A stretch of 64,000 bases of DNA, taken from Leptodontidium sp. MPI-SDFR-AT-0119. Its lineage: Eukaryota; Ascomycota; Leotiomycetes; Helotiales; Leptodontidiaceae. The stretch spans positions 733,923 to 797,922 of the forward strand of contig JAHLEZ010000026.1 of NCBI GenBank assembly GCA_020726505.1, read 5' to 3'. The translations under genes and the position numbers were made by a program. The notes under the pieces were generated by a model. The model was not told where the DNA came from, did not search any database, and saw nothing but the letters and a program-made list of their open reading frames with translations. Of the stretch, positions 20,705 through 31,591 are shown one piece after another. How positions within the stretch are numbered: the first letter of the stretch is position 1; each line of letters opens with the position of its first letter.

Positions 20705-21963
20705 CGTAAGGGGGTGGAAAGTGGGTCTCGTCCACCCCCTGGTTTCTGCCGCATTCGATTCTGTATTTGGTAGTCTATTTACATTCTATTACCACCCTGA
20801 AGGTCCTCCTTTACGAAGTCGTACTTTCTCTAATCTTTGAGGCATAGTATCAACGAATTCATTAATCAGTTCGATAGAGATTTCGTTCTCCCAAATATCA
20901 AGAATTGCTGCTTTTAAGTCCTCTAATTTCCATCCGCCATGAGGATTTCGATTCCGTAGCTTTTGCTTTAGAACTCTCCAAATATTCTCAATCGGATTCA
21001 AATCAGGGGAACAAGGAGGCCAGTTGATAGAGTATATATGACACTCTAATCGAACGGCATTGCACAACCCGTGGTTCGTAGGTGTATCTTTCTTTCCGTG
21101 AACGTTACTATTATCTTCCACACAAAAGAAATCCCCTGGTTGCTCGAATATCTCTTTCAAAGGCCCTCGAAGGATCTGATCCGCATACTTCTGCTGGGTA
21201 AACCCTTTGCCCTCTCCTTTATATGATACAAAGTGTATCTTCGACTTATACCCATACCCGATTACTACCCACGCCATTACTGACTTATGACTCGAATGAA
21301 ATGTGAATTGAATACAATCTAAACGCCGGCGCTCTCCTCGTTTTCGTAGAATCTTTCTTCGACGTAAAAGATCTGTTCGTGTGATTGTTTCGTCTGTAAA
21401 TCGTCCTCGTCGCCAATACTCTTTAGGTCGATCCCAATTCTCAATAGAAAAGATCCATCTTTTCATTTTATTCGCTTGGGAGATGAAGGGTTTACAATCG
21501 GGAGTATGATAATGATAACCGTGTCGAGCAAAGGTATTAAGGAGGGTTCTGTCACAGCAATCGAGGTGGAACTTCTCGCGGATTTGTCTAAGGCTTAACT
21601 GTCGGCGATCAAAGTGGCCTGTAAACCACTTAATAATCTCTTCAACTTGAGCGTCCGAGATCTTTGAAGGAGCGCCAGAAGGCTTTGATAATCGATCAGG
21701 TTTATCGAGGAAATATTGAGCTGAAGAGCGTGGGATACCGAGTTTACGTGCTGCTGCACGTTGGGAATAGCCTTCAGAGAGGAGGGTTTTGAATCGCACA
21801 CGAGTTGGGGTCTCATGAGTCCAATGCAGTTTGACAATGTATCCCCTATACAATTTAGAGAGAAGGACTCATTAAATCCGTGTGAGGGTACTTGATTCTA
21901 CGAGCTTCGATGAAGCTCACCGCCTAGCAGGGGTGGACGAGACCCACTTTCCACCCCCTTCCG
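20705..21963 (-). mobile_element. Tc1/mariner transposon with intact ends
   Basis: 1259-bp element flanked by TA (20703-20704 and 21964-21965). Terminal inverted repeats of about 33 bp start CGTAAGGGGGTGGAAAGTGG on the left and CGGAAGGGGGTGGAAAGTGG on the right, with one mismatch. It encloses one uninterrupted transposase gene. Sits in intergenic DNA 455 bp upstream of the receptor gene start. Confidence 0.95.
20789..21853 (-). CDS. Tc1/mariner-family transposase
   Basis: 354-residue cut-and-paste transposase that binds the terminal repeats and inserts at TA. N-terminal helix-turn-helix (GYSQRAAARKLGIPRSSAQY, about 28-47) and a second HTH-like region (LSLRQIREKF) precede the DDE_3 catalytic core: FTDET (Asp154), FCVEDN (Asp247) and SPDLNPIENIW (Glu289). 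About 41 residues separate the last two, longer than the 34 of classic Tc1, so it belongs to another branch of the superfamily. No stop or RIP-type damage. Together with the near-perfect ends this makes it the best candidate for a recently active DNA transposon in the window. Confidence 0.93.
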   Translation of the reverse strand: MYRGYIVKLHWTHETPTRVRFKTLLSEGYSQRAAARKLGIPRSSAQYFLDKPDRLSKPSGAPSKISDAQVEEIIKWFTGHFDRRQLSLRQIREKFHLDCCDRTLLNTFARHGYHYHTPDCKPFISQANKMKRWIFSIENWDRPKEYWRRGRFTDETITRTDLLRRRKILRKRGERRRLDCIQFTFHSSHKSVMAWVVIGYGYKSKIHFVSYKGEGKGFTQQKYADQILRGPLKEIFEQPGDFFCVEDNSNVHGKKDTPTNHGLCNAVRLECHIYSINWPPCSPDLNPIENIWRVLKQKLRNRNPHGGWKLEDLKAAILDIWENEISIELINEFVDTMPQRLEKVRLRKGGPSGW

Positions 21964-21965
21964 TA

Positions 21966-22689
21966 CTACCAAGTATTGTTTTCGTCCCAAACGCACGTCC
22001 ATGGTTGGACGAAAAACATGTGCCCTGCGCCCAATACCAGGACAGCGCACAGGTACTTCGTAGAACCAAGTCACGACACCCAACTGGCAGAGGCTGGCGC
22101 ATTTGTGCGCAGCTGAATGTCACTGCCCGCGTTTCAGCTGAAGAGGGGTAACCTGACTGCTGACTGCGCAGTTCCTGGATGGAAAACTGGATCTCTCGAT
22201 TGGACAGGATAAAGAAACAAAGCAGTAGCCAATTCGATGCTAGAGGTCTCATACTTGTTTGACGGATGGAAAAGGAAAAAGGAAATAGCTGTCGCCGTGA
22301 AGGAGTGTCGCACGAACAAGAATCCTTCGAAGGCTTGAGCACCATCGAAGGCGAGACTTGCGACTGATAGTGGAGGGGAGCTGCCACCATCTCCACTGGT
22401 TTGAACAATTGCTGCGCAGCCAACTCGAAACTTTGTGGAGACAAGTATCGAGTTACAGATGCATCAGAGGTCTCTCGGAATCAGCTGTTCTGAAAAATCC
22501 TCCCTCCGGAGCTTGTCTAACTTGGACTGCAGTAGCCACCTGGAAATAGGACATGCACTTTGAACTCATGATTCACGAAGAGAACCATCCAGGCTGCCCG
22601 AGCCGAGTTACCCTTCTTGTGAAATAGAGCAGTGGTCTGAGGGCCAAATTCGTGCTACCCTCGCTGCGCACAATGATACATGAATATCG
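21966..22689. other. Intergenic, no gene seen
   Basis: Open frames here show no recognisable domain. Confidence 0.45.
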
Positions 22690-23220
22690 AATTTCGATAT
22701 TTTTAAGAATAAACGCTATAATTATAATATAAACTATTCTTAAGTCTTACCGTCTTTACGCACTAATTCTTTATTAAGCAAAAAAAAATTTAAAAAATCT
22801 TTTAAGTACTTGCGATTACTTATTAAATTTAATGCTTCTTTAATATATTTAACTACTAAAACTAGACCTGATATAACTTTTACTATAAATCGATGTGCTC
22901 GATATATATCTCATCTTAATTTAAGTCATTTTAGAGCTTTAGATCGCATATAGAAATATCTTAATAAATATCCTAATATCGGCACCTTTTATAATTATAA
23001 TAAATCCTTCTTAGAATTACTAGGCTATATAGATACGGATTAGAGAAGAGATATAAGCTCTAGAAAAAGTACTAGCGGCTTTTTATTCTTTATAAATAAC
23101 TGTATTATAAGCTGGCTTAGTATACTTTAAAAAAACTATAGCCTTATTAAGCTGTAAAGCTAAATATATAACCTTTAAAGAAGCTATAAAAGAAATATTA
23201 TATCTATATAACTTAGTTAA
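22690..23220 (+). pseudogene. RIP-mutated Ty1/copia RNase H fragment
   Basis: AT-rich island with sharp edges. Despite many stops the plus strand still reads LLGYIDTD, SSRKSTSGFLFF and LLSCKAKYITFKEAIKEILY, the copia RNase H series (normally GYxDSDWAG, RKSTSG, SSxEAEY). The wording differs from the intact copia at the left edge, so it is another copia family. The dense TAG/TAA stops and high TpA fit RIP. Only this roughly 0.5 kb piece remains. Confidence 0.75.
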
Positions 23221-23703
23221 TTACTTGAATATCTTCTTAAGTAATAATCTCCCTGCCCGGAGACATTCCGGTATTTATCCCAAGACAAAAGTATTGCTGC
23301 CGGGGATGATCCTTGAAAGTGTGGGGCGCTTAGAATCGCCGGGGCGATATGATGCTCTTGTCTGAGATGTCCTGGGGAGATGGCAGAACAGAACGGTAAT
23401 AGAGATAGATCAAACGGTCTTCGTGAACGTTTTATGTGCACCCCTGGCTTGATACACAGTCAATTTTTATTCCTCAAAGTGACCAGAGCACCCCTGCTGC
23501 AGATCGTCAACTGACTCGACGGGGATGTCACAAGCCTTGAGATCTGTGCGGACCTCGGAGATTTGAAAAACATGTGCTTTTATGGGGTAACCCAGATACC
23601 AAGTCAGAGCTGTATGTAAACAGCACTTGCTCCGAGAACAAGTCAGATAGCTGTTATGCAATTCCTCAACATAGTATTCGACAACTTCTAGAACAACTGG
23701 ACT

Positions 23704-25338
23704 ATGTCGAGGCAACCTTTTCTCTCCTATGTCTTCCCACATGTGGGGGAAGTGGTGGTCGCCATTCTGACCGGGGCCATCATCTTTCAAATTTTCGTCC
23801 GACTTCATTACGCTCACAAAGTCAGATCAGCGGGCAATGTCCATGCTGCAAGGCTTGGAAAAGGTCCATTCGCAGGTAATGAGTTGTGAATTAGAGGGTC
23901 TACACAGCTAACCTACGTCTTTAGGACTTTATTGGCTCTATGCGATTGGCATGGCACAAGCAAAAAATCGACTTCAAGCCCTGTTTGAGTCGCTCTATGA
24001 TTGGGGAACGCAAGAATGCCCCAATCTCGTTGAAATCAATATAACAGGAGGGCGTCGCTTCTTCTTCACTCGCGAACCAGAGCACGTGAAGACTATACTA
24101 ACTGGTAAGTTTGCCGACTATGGTAAAGGGCCAGAGTTCCACCACGTTTGGAAACCCTTTCTCGGCGACAGTATCTTCACCACAGACCACGATCAATGGC
24201 AGAAGAGTCGGAACTTAATCAGGCCTATGTTCATTAAGAACCGAGTTAGCGACTTGGCGATTTTCGAGAGGTCAACGAGTCTCATGCTGAAGCAATTTCC
24301 AAAGTCTGGACAGACTTTTGATATTATGGATTACTTCTATCGGATGACAATCGATGTTGCCACAGAATTTCTTCTTGGTCAGAGTGTGGACAGCCTCCAA
24401 AATCCCCAGTCCGAGTTTGTGAAGGCATTTACGGAAGTTCAGCGCACGCAGATGATGCTTACTTGCTTATTGTGAGACTCATTCTTCTTATTCATTGAAT
24501 TGACACTCAGTATCGCAGTCCAATCCAGCGATTCGTGCCCCGCGGCAAATACAATCGCGGAGTCAAAGTCATTGAAGATTTCATCGTCCCCTTTATCGAC
24601 CGAACGCTAGCCCTGAGCGACTACGAACTCGATCAGGTCTCCAAGTCGGAGAAATCCTTTACATTCCTGCATGCGCTTGCGAGATACACGCGTGATCCAA
24701 GGGTGATCCGGGACCAACTTATCGCCGTTCTTCTTGCGGGCCGTGATACGACCGCTGCCACCCTGTCTTGGACTCTTTACGAGCTGTCACACTATCCCGC
24801 CATTTACGCCAAACTACGCTCAGAAATCTTCTCCGTCGTAGGTCCCACACGGCAGCCAACTTACGAAGACCTCAAGGCTATGAAGTATCTTTCTCACACG
24901 TTGAACGAGACGTTAAGGCTCTACCCAGCAGTCCCTTTCAACATACGTTTTGCACTGACCGATACTACGCTCCCTGGTTCCCATGGCCAGCCAGACATCA
25001 CTGTAGTCGCGGGCGACGCTGTCATCTATTCAACACTTGTCATGCAGCGTCGCCGTGACCTATATCCTGTCCCTTCCGCTGAATTTGCGCCGCCGCAGGT
25101 ATTCAGCCCCGATCGCTGGGACCACTGGAGCCCGCCGCCGTGGACATACGTCCCATTCAATGGGGGCCCGCGAATCTGTATTGGGCAGAACTTTGCGCTG
25201 ACAGAGATGGCGTACGTGTTGGTGAGGGTATTGCAGCGTTATGAGAAATTGGAGTATAGAGGGGATTGGGAGAAGCAATTCCATAAGGCGGAGATTGTTG
25301 GGACACCTGGGCGCGGCGTACTGGTAGCTTTTACTTGA
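23704..25338 (+). CDS. CYP52-like cytochrome P450 (alkane/fatty-acid hydroxylase type)
   Basis: Three exons, 23704-23875, 23925-24471 and 24519-25338, with introns GTAATG...CTTTAG and GTGAGA...TCGCAG, give about 512 residues with no stop. The N-terminus has one membrane anchor (VVVAILTGAIIFQIFV, about residues 17-32), as in ER-bound P450s. Key motifs: I-helix LLAGRDTTAATLSW (about 311-324), ExxR as ETLRLYPAVPFNIR (about 370), and haem loop FNGGPRICIGQNFALTE with the cysteine ligand. AGRDTT and the loop wording are those of the CYP52/CYP539-type clan that oxidises alkanes and fatty acids at the terminal carbon; the actual substrate is unknown. A RIP-mutated copia fragment lies 480 bp upstream without damaging the gene. 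Confidence 0.9.
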
Positions 25339-25844
25339 GCCCGGGCAGAATCAAGTTGAGCGATATTGATATGCATCAGTCACTTTCCTCATTATGTTCC
25401 AACGTGCCCTTGGGGGCTAATGAATATTTATGCTTATGGTTGAACATGGTAAATTTTCAATGACTCCCGTATATCTATTTTGACCTGACGGTTTGCCATA
25501 CTCTGCGTTTGGAGCTTATAAGATCATCGCCATGTTCGACTGCGTGGGATACGCACCCAGCAGCTTGCGCCACATGTCGGAGGGTACTTGAATAGTTGAG
25601 ATAATGCGAGTGGGTTGATGGGTTAGAGCTCAAGCCAAATGATTTAGGATAGATGTGAGCCAGGTTTTATTTATCTAAATCTTCTATCATTTGACCCTCA
25701 CATCTCAAGGAATACATCGCCCTTGTCCTGTGACTGACTCTTTGAGGCCAGTTCCTCCTACTATCAAATAGTTCCAGCTCTCCGCTGGCTATGGGGAGAT
25801 CTTCTAATATTGAGTGAAGACTTGTATGTAGAGAGTTGCCTCAC
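25339..25844. other. Intergenic, no gene seen
   Basis: No open frame of note. Confidence 0.5.
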
Positions 25845-26520
25845 TTTGCCCGCCATCCATAGACAGCCGTCATCTTCACAGTCTGCGACAGTTTCCATCC
25901 CGCATACTCCTTTTAGACATCAGGAAGCTCCTCGACGTTGACGGGCCAACCCGCTTCATTTTGTCCTAGCCTGCACTCAGCATAAAATGCCATCTGCACT
26001 TTATCGTTTGACATATCAGTCGTGATATCACGAACCACGATCCCCCTTCAGGGTTTTCATAGCCCTCAGCACATTCTTTAGGCCTGCAACCGTCGATTGA
26101 AAACCGGCCAGTCCGTCCCCAAGATACCCTTCATCAATCGCGACATATTTCAGGCGAGCCAGCTCAGTCTCCTTCAAAATCCCGAAGAGCTGATACAGGT
26201 AGTTCGATATCGGAATCTCGACATGAGCGTTTTCTATTTCCGTCTTTGGACCTGAGCCGTTGCTGCTATAGCCTATCCCTTCGTCAGTGATGAAGTGAGG
26301 TCGCGATTACCCAATATGGTATGGCGCACTTAGGCAACTTGCGCCGAAGCTGGACCAACTGGAGCACGCCCTCGCCGGCTATCCCCTTCCAATTCTTGAT
26401 GGTTGCAATCTCGGCAATCCTACCCCACCTTCCCCATTGAGGGGCGAGTGCCACTTGGATTGTGGAACGGAGGTCGACCGAGAAGTTCGACGTCTTAGCC
26501 AAGCCGCCTTTCTGCATCAG
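25845..26520 (-). pseudogene. Broken gene, possibly 2EXR/F-box-like
   Basis: Minus-strand frames ending toward 25850 spell one protein across two shifts: LAPQWGRWGRIAEIATIKNW (26284-26517 frame), then ISNYLYQLFGILKETELARL with VAIDEGYLGDGLAGFQ, then after a one-base shift in a G run IVVRDITTDMSNDKVQMAFY, and finally KMTAVYGWRAK after a TAG stop. The style resembles fungal 2EXR-domain/F-box-like proteins but I am not sure of the family. Several lesions mean it is not functional. Confidence 0.45.
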
Positions 26521-26697
26521 TGGTATTAATGCCAGAATTATATAGTATTAATTCTATAGTACTGTAGCCTTCCGAAGACGCCTCAGACCGATTCAAGATG
26601 GATTGAGCTCCCTAAGGACTGAAATCATGTGACCCAGAGTTCTCTTATTTTTTAGGTCCGAGACCCTTTTAAGCTTTGTACAGTAAGTATATACCCC

Positions 26698-26844
26698 TTC
26701 GTCCGCTGAGACATTGACCGCGCTAGTAGGGGTCAAGCGAAGAGAGAGCCAACTAATCCACATATCAAGTGAGCCTTATTATCTAGCGAATAACAGCTTG
26801 TCGTTGAACTCCCTGCTAGCGCGGTCAATGTCTCAGCGGACGAA
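26698..26844. mobile_element. Fold-back/MITE-like element, 35-bp arms
   Basis: Left arm 26698-26732 and right arm 26810-26844 are near-perfect inverted copies (core GTCCGCTGAGACATTGACCG, one mismatch), around a loop of about 77 bp. No coding capacity and no clear target duplication. Confidence 0.8.
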
Positions 26845-27086
26845 ACAGCTGGAGATGGATAAGCAGATGGATGAGCAGGCAGATAGGAAAGTAGAGGAGT
26901 TATCAGTGTATCAAGCAAGACAACCACTGCCTCGTCCTTTCCCTCTGTTACTAGCAAGATACAACATTTGCATCACGATAGTAAGGTCTTACCTCCAAAC
27001 ATAGCATAAAGTAACTAGCAAGGTCAAAAAGAATCAAATCAGATAGGGATAGCAATTTGATGATCTAATATGAAATAGAACGCAGT

Positions 27087-27416
27087 CTATTTTGTCGAAC
27101 GCACAAACCTTGGTTCCCGGAGCTTGACGCCATGCACTGTCTCTACGTGGCCTTTGAAATGCTCTAAGTGTTGGAGAACAAGCCTCTGAGACTTGCAGAC
27201 TGGGTGATAACACTCTATCTGGGCGTGTGGATCTCTTCCTTTGAGGTGAATCCGTTCAACGTGATCCATCATGTTCGCAGGGCGGCAAAAAGAGCCCATC
27301 CGCTCCTCATAGCTCTTCGATTCGTCGCCAATGCAGATCGGGCACTGGTCCTTGGCAAGCTTAATAGGGAATGGCTCGAGCTCGGGCGATTCCTCCTTGA
27401 TAAGAGGTGGTTTTGA
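27087..27416 (-). pseudogene. DUF3435 recombinase-family C-terminal zinc-finger fragment
   Basis: Minus-strand frame IKEESPELEPFPIKLAKDQC continues into CRPANMMDHVERIHL and HFKGHVETVHGVKLREPRF with CPIC and Cys/His pairs, then a natural stop. This arrangement is the C-terminal zinc-finger region of fungal DUF3435 (FluG-annotated) tyrosine-recombinase-like proteins, the family that includes Starship captains. The recombinase core is missing; above 27416 the sequence turns into unrelated repeats. A larger relative is at 54053-56480. Confidence 0.6.
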
Positions 27417-27470
27417 ACCTCTATATCTCTAACCTCTATTTCCTATTCTAAAGAACTAGCTATGACTTTA
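27414..27470. repeat. Repeat R55, copy 1
   Basis: About 55 bp (AACCTCTATATCTCTAACC ... AAAGAACTAG) matching the reverse complement of 45309-45364 with a few mismatches. Borders the DUF3435 fragment. Confidence 0.75.
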
Positions 27471-27473
27471 AAT

Positions 27474-27508
27474 TGTAACGTTCCTGGTTCTGACTGGTAC
27501 GCGGCGTA
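27474..27508. repeat. Repeat R36, copy 2
   Basis: Second copy of the TGTAACGTTCCTGGTTCTGA repeat at 16289-16324, same orientation, directly at the edge of a truncated gene. Confidence 0.85.
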
Positions 27509-27509
27509 C

Positions 27510-28002
27510 AGGTTCGTCGGTTGGATCAGCTAAGATCGTGAGGAGTGGCCTTTCCGGAAACAACGATAACAAAGCTACCAAGACTGAACTCGAAGACTTG
27601 TCGGTAATGATCCCACGGTGACTCCAAGATCGTATCGGGCGTCCCGATAGCTTCAGCAGCTAGTGCCAGGGCCTGGCTGTGTGGTGCAGGTTTGGCTACG
27701 ACGTTTGAAGTTGCAGTTGTTTACCCATAGAATGTTTCGTCTCACGGTACGTCTCTAAATGAGATGCTCTTTTTTTTTTCCGAGCTTGGTATCACCTCGT
27801 GAGAGGGTGACGAGCGCTCAGGCGTATGTTTTTGTTGTGCTGTCTCAATGGAAGGTACAAGATCTATGTCAATCTTTGTGCCGCGATCAGGGTCGGTGGA
27901 AGCCATGCTGAACAGATGTAAAGAGGAAAGATTGTTGTGAGAGGGTAGACAAATTAGAGTACCTGTGGGTGGTCTTGACAAGTCCGCAGTTAGCTTAACC
28001 AA
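27510..28002 (-). pseudogene. Gene 5' remnant, possibly kinase-like
   Basis: A start at 27906 (MASTDPDRGTKIDIDLVPSI) leads to a hydrophilic N-terminus that stops at 27742. Further along the strand, in another phase, comes PWDHYRQVFEFSLGSFVIVV, which recalls the sequence just before the first strand of some fungal protein kinases. An intron could link the parts but I could not find one that keeps frame. The remnant ends at repeat R36. Confidence 0.3.
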
Positions 28003-28009
28003 GGTGACT

Positions 28010-29144
28010 CAAACTAATGACGGCCATCAGTTTCTGGAGGCATCTAACTTGGGAGTCATTAAATATGGGAGCGTTTCGGGATCTGTCAATTTTCGTGGTA
28101 TAAATTTTAGCATCCATCAATTGTGAGCCATCTTTTACGAAGCATCCATTTTAGGCCATCCATTTGATTACTAGGTCATGCACGTCCCCACTTCCAGAAG
28201 AAACCGTTTCCTTTTCCAAGCGTTAGAGCATTAATCTGTAACCATGAAACAGTCTCAAGCTCGTAGAGCCGGCCTAGATCCAGGCCTAAGCGGCGGAAAA
28301 GCGAAAACTTGCGTTTCGAGTGGCGCAACGGGCATCACAACGAAAAAAGAAAAGTCCAGCAGAGCCGAGAAGAAGGCAGAACACAACAAGTACGGCTTCA
28401 TGCGCATCCACGCCATGTCAACTGCAGAAATTATGGGAAGCTTCTTTCCCTTCGCGCTTACGCTAAGGCTGAGCACAGTGTTTTCTCACGGTGAAGTTGT
28501 GAAAATATCTAGGGTGCGAAACGATTCGCATCAATTAGGCAGGCATGCAAACTCTTTGAGCCTCCTCTCCTCACGTTGCGGGCCATCAGCCGGTGAATCA
28601 CCGGTAGTAAAACATTATTCCTTCCACATTCCGTCACATCCATCGCTTGATCCAGCTTGATCCGGATAAACAGGACAAAGATTAAATCTTGTGTGGCCAG
28701 CCCATTTTGCTGCCATGTCCAAGCACATGTCTGAAGTGCTGTTTAGATTTGGAGACTTGACTTTTAAGCTTTCCTCCGCACGTACCGATTGGCCTACTAT
28801 AAAGATTCTTCAGCATTGTTTGCTCACTTGAAACGGTCTCAGCATCCGATGAAACATAAATATACGCTCGTCGCTCATTCGGGAACTGCGAATCGAACTT
28901 TATATCGTATATAAGCACCCGCTACTTGTCTGAATAAGCGAAAGTTCAAACCGCTTAGTATTCTGGCACTAAATTTAAAAATGAACAGACCAGCTAAATG
29001 GCTCCCAACAGGAAAATAGCAATCTTCTGACATTCTGTGTAGCAGCCACGAACTATGCAATTCTTACCTAAGCTTGCAGTTCCGCAAGAAAAACTGTATA
29101 TTTGAATTTCACTCCTATACTTTTCTTATTTGCCGTAGCACAAC
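28010..29144. other. No convincing gene
   Basis: A 138-codon frame at 28244-28660 has no recognisable domain and a biased composition; otherwise upstream region of the MFS gene. Confidence 0.4.
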
Positions 29145-30898
29145 ATGACGACGATAGATGACGAGGAAATGGCGTCTCTGCCGGTTAACACTACTTCTGT
29201 CGCGCCCCAAAGGTCTACAAAGTCCAAATACGACTCCTGCGATCTTTCAGGTAGCGTGTTCATAATCTCGTCCGATGGGAAAATTCTCAATCTTCCAATC
29301 CCGACCAAATCTGCTCAAGATCCACTGAACTGGTCAAAATGGAAGCAGGCGCGTGCCTTCCTCGCACTCCTTATCTTCACCATTTCCGCGGATGTGTTGA
29401 TACAAGGCCCAACCTATCTCACCTACGTGATGAGGTCCGAATTCCACATGGAAGTACGATACCCCAATATAACTTGACGACGTACTAAGATTTGCAAGAA
29501 TCCAACCTTTTTTCGAGTCGAGAACATAATTTCAGTGCCAAAGCTATTTATGGGGATCGGAGCACTCATCTGGATCCCACTCTCCTTGGCAGTTGGGCGG
29601 AGGCCTGTGTTTCTGTTATGCACTGTGATATTGTTCTTGTCTTCCCTGCTTGCAAGTCTTATTACCAACTTCGCTCAGCTTCTGGTAGCATCTTGCTTCA
29701 TGGGATTAGTGCAGGGTCTCAGTTCGAGCATGGCAAGTTATCATGCCACCAACCACACAGTCACTGGTCTAACGTGGAATAGGCTCTCCTGATGGTAATT
29801 GACATCACTTTCATACACCAACGGCCCCAAGCAATCGCAATGATATGGTGCGGCGTGGGAGCTATAACCGCGACCCTCCTCGCGCTCATTCCTCGGCTTG
29901 TCCCGAAGGGATCGGGAGAGTCGACATGGCGCCTATTCTACAGTAGCTGGGCGATTGCCTCTCTCCTTTCGGTCGTCCTGGCTTTTTTCTTCTACCCAGA
30001 AACCTATTTCGTCCGCCCACCGGTTGCTTTTAATGGGCGGGTACTCATCCAAAGTGCTACCGAAAAGGTGCATGTCTACGAAGACTGGGAGGAGGTGCCA
30101 GACGGTAAAGCACTACCTGAGACACCGAACCAATCTCCGTGGGCTGGTAACCTGAAATTCTGGGGCCTCACTCGTGGTGGTTGGAGAGCTATGCGGATAT
30201 GCTATTCACAGGTCCTTGGCTGTCTTTTGAACCCACTGATCTTCTGGGTTGCGATTCTCAACGCTTTGGTCTTCACCAGCATGCTGTCAATCAAGGAGAC
30301 GTATACTGACATCTTGATTAACCCACGCTATAAGCTCAGCTCGGATGCTTTTGCGCTTATACACATGGCTGGTGCCATTGGATGTCTTATTGCTTGGCCA
30401 GTATCTGGATTCATGGTCTCGTTTGTCTCTTGTCGCCTCGCAAAAAGAAATCTTGGTGTTCGCGACGCAGAACATTACCTCCCAGCTTTCATACTGCCGA
30501 TCCTCACTGGAACTGCTAATATCATTATCTACGGGGTTGCTGTGGAGAACAGATGGCACTACATGTGGATCTATTTCGCGTACGGCCTCAACTCCTTTAC
30601 GCTTGTCAGCTTAGCCACCGCAAATACACTCTGGGTTACCGAAGCTTTTCCTCGTTGGGCAGCACCAGCTTTGGCTGGAATAAGCAGTGTGAGCAACATG
30701 ACAAGCTTTGGGATAAGTTTTGCGATTCCTCCTTGGATTCGGTCTCAAGGACATGCAAATGCGGATATTGAGATAGGGGTCCTGATCGCCGTTGTGGGTT
30801 GTATCGCAATCCCTATCGCATTTTGGGGGAAGAAGATGAGGCAGCAGATTCATGACAAATGGGGAATGAGTGAGATGGGTGCTCTGAGACCACAGTAA
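29145..30898 (+). CDS. MFS drug/H+ antiporter-like transporter
   Basis: Major facilitator pump of the fungal DHA1 type, expected in the plasma membrane to export small molecules using the proton gradient. Exons 29145-29453, 29499-29732 and 29783-30898 give about 552 residues without a stop. The cytoplasmic N-terminus (KILNLPIPTKSAQDPLNWSK) precedes a first helix (ARAFLALLIFTISADVLIQG). The loop after helix 2 carries a partial motif A (LAVGRRPVFL); MVIDITFIHQRPQAIAMIWC follows, with a long central loop and a second helix set. Intron 1 is GT-AG with a TACTAAG branch; intron 2 is GC-AG (ATG|GCAAGT ... GTCTAACG ... AATAG), needed to join SSSM to ALLMVIDITF. Substrate cannot be told. Confidence 0.87.
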
Positions 30899-31119
30899 CC
30901 AAAGAGCCTAGTCCGGTCAGGTGGCGTCGGCTGTGCAGGTTCGCTTTGCGGGCTGGTTCCTGCAGGCGCGCTTGCCAAGTGCACATACATGTTCTGTATT
31001 TACTGGGGTACAAGCCAAATGCTACCGGAAGTTGCGATTCAATCAGGTTATCTATTTGAAGAATTTTATCTATAACTGGATTTGCGATGTTGAAATCACG
31101 ATAAAACCCCCGCCCGGCC

Positions 31120-31427
31120 ACCGAGGCAGCAACAAAGTTCTGTACACACAACGCATATAACCCCCAAGATCGTCAGACCACAGGATGAGTTGCCTACCAC
31201 ACCTTAGCACGGCACTCTCTGCCAACCAGGAAGAAGAACAAATCATCTTGGGTGATTTCAACCTATACCACGAACTTTGGGGCGGCCTGACGATACGAGA
31301 AAGTGATCCAAAATCAAACGACTTGATTGATCTCGTCGAGGATTTTCAAGTTGGCAGTCTCCTGCCAAATGGTACAATCACATACGATGATAAGAATACA
31401 CAAAGTTGCATGGATCTCTCTGTGTAA
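31120..31427 (+). pseudogene. LINE endonuclease fragment
   Basis: Second, diverged copy of part of the LINE endonuclease seen at 13620-13910: EEQIILGDFNLYHELWGGLT, then SNDLIDLVEDFQVGSLLP and YDDKNTQSCMDL. Truncated on both sides; the right side ends where a possible solo LTR starts. Confidence 0.75.
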
Positions 31428-31428
31428 C

Positions 31429-31591
31429 TGTTGAAGGGGTGTGGAAGCCTAGAGGTTAGTGTGAGATGAGTCATGTGATAATGAGTCATGTGCAAGGCAC
31501 ATGACTACGGATAGACTGTATTTATATGGAGATCTGTCCATACGATGAGCAGTAGTTCAGTCAATATATTCAGAACCTGTCAAAAGTAACA
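31429..31591 (+). mobile_element. Possible solo LTR
   Basis: 163-bp segment with TGTT...AACA ends (TGTTGAAGGGG ... AAAAGTAACA) and a TATA-like TATTTATATGG in the middle, inserted at the end of the LINE fragment. Flanks show no clear duplication, so this is tentative. Confidence 0.35.

Noticed and set aside
28244..28660. 138-codon frame as a gene
   Set aside because: No domain, odd composition, no supporting neighbours.
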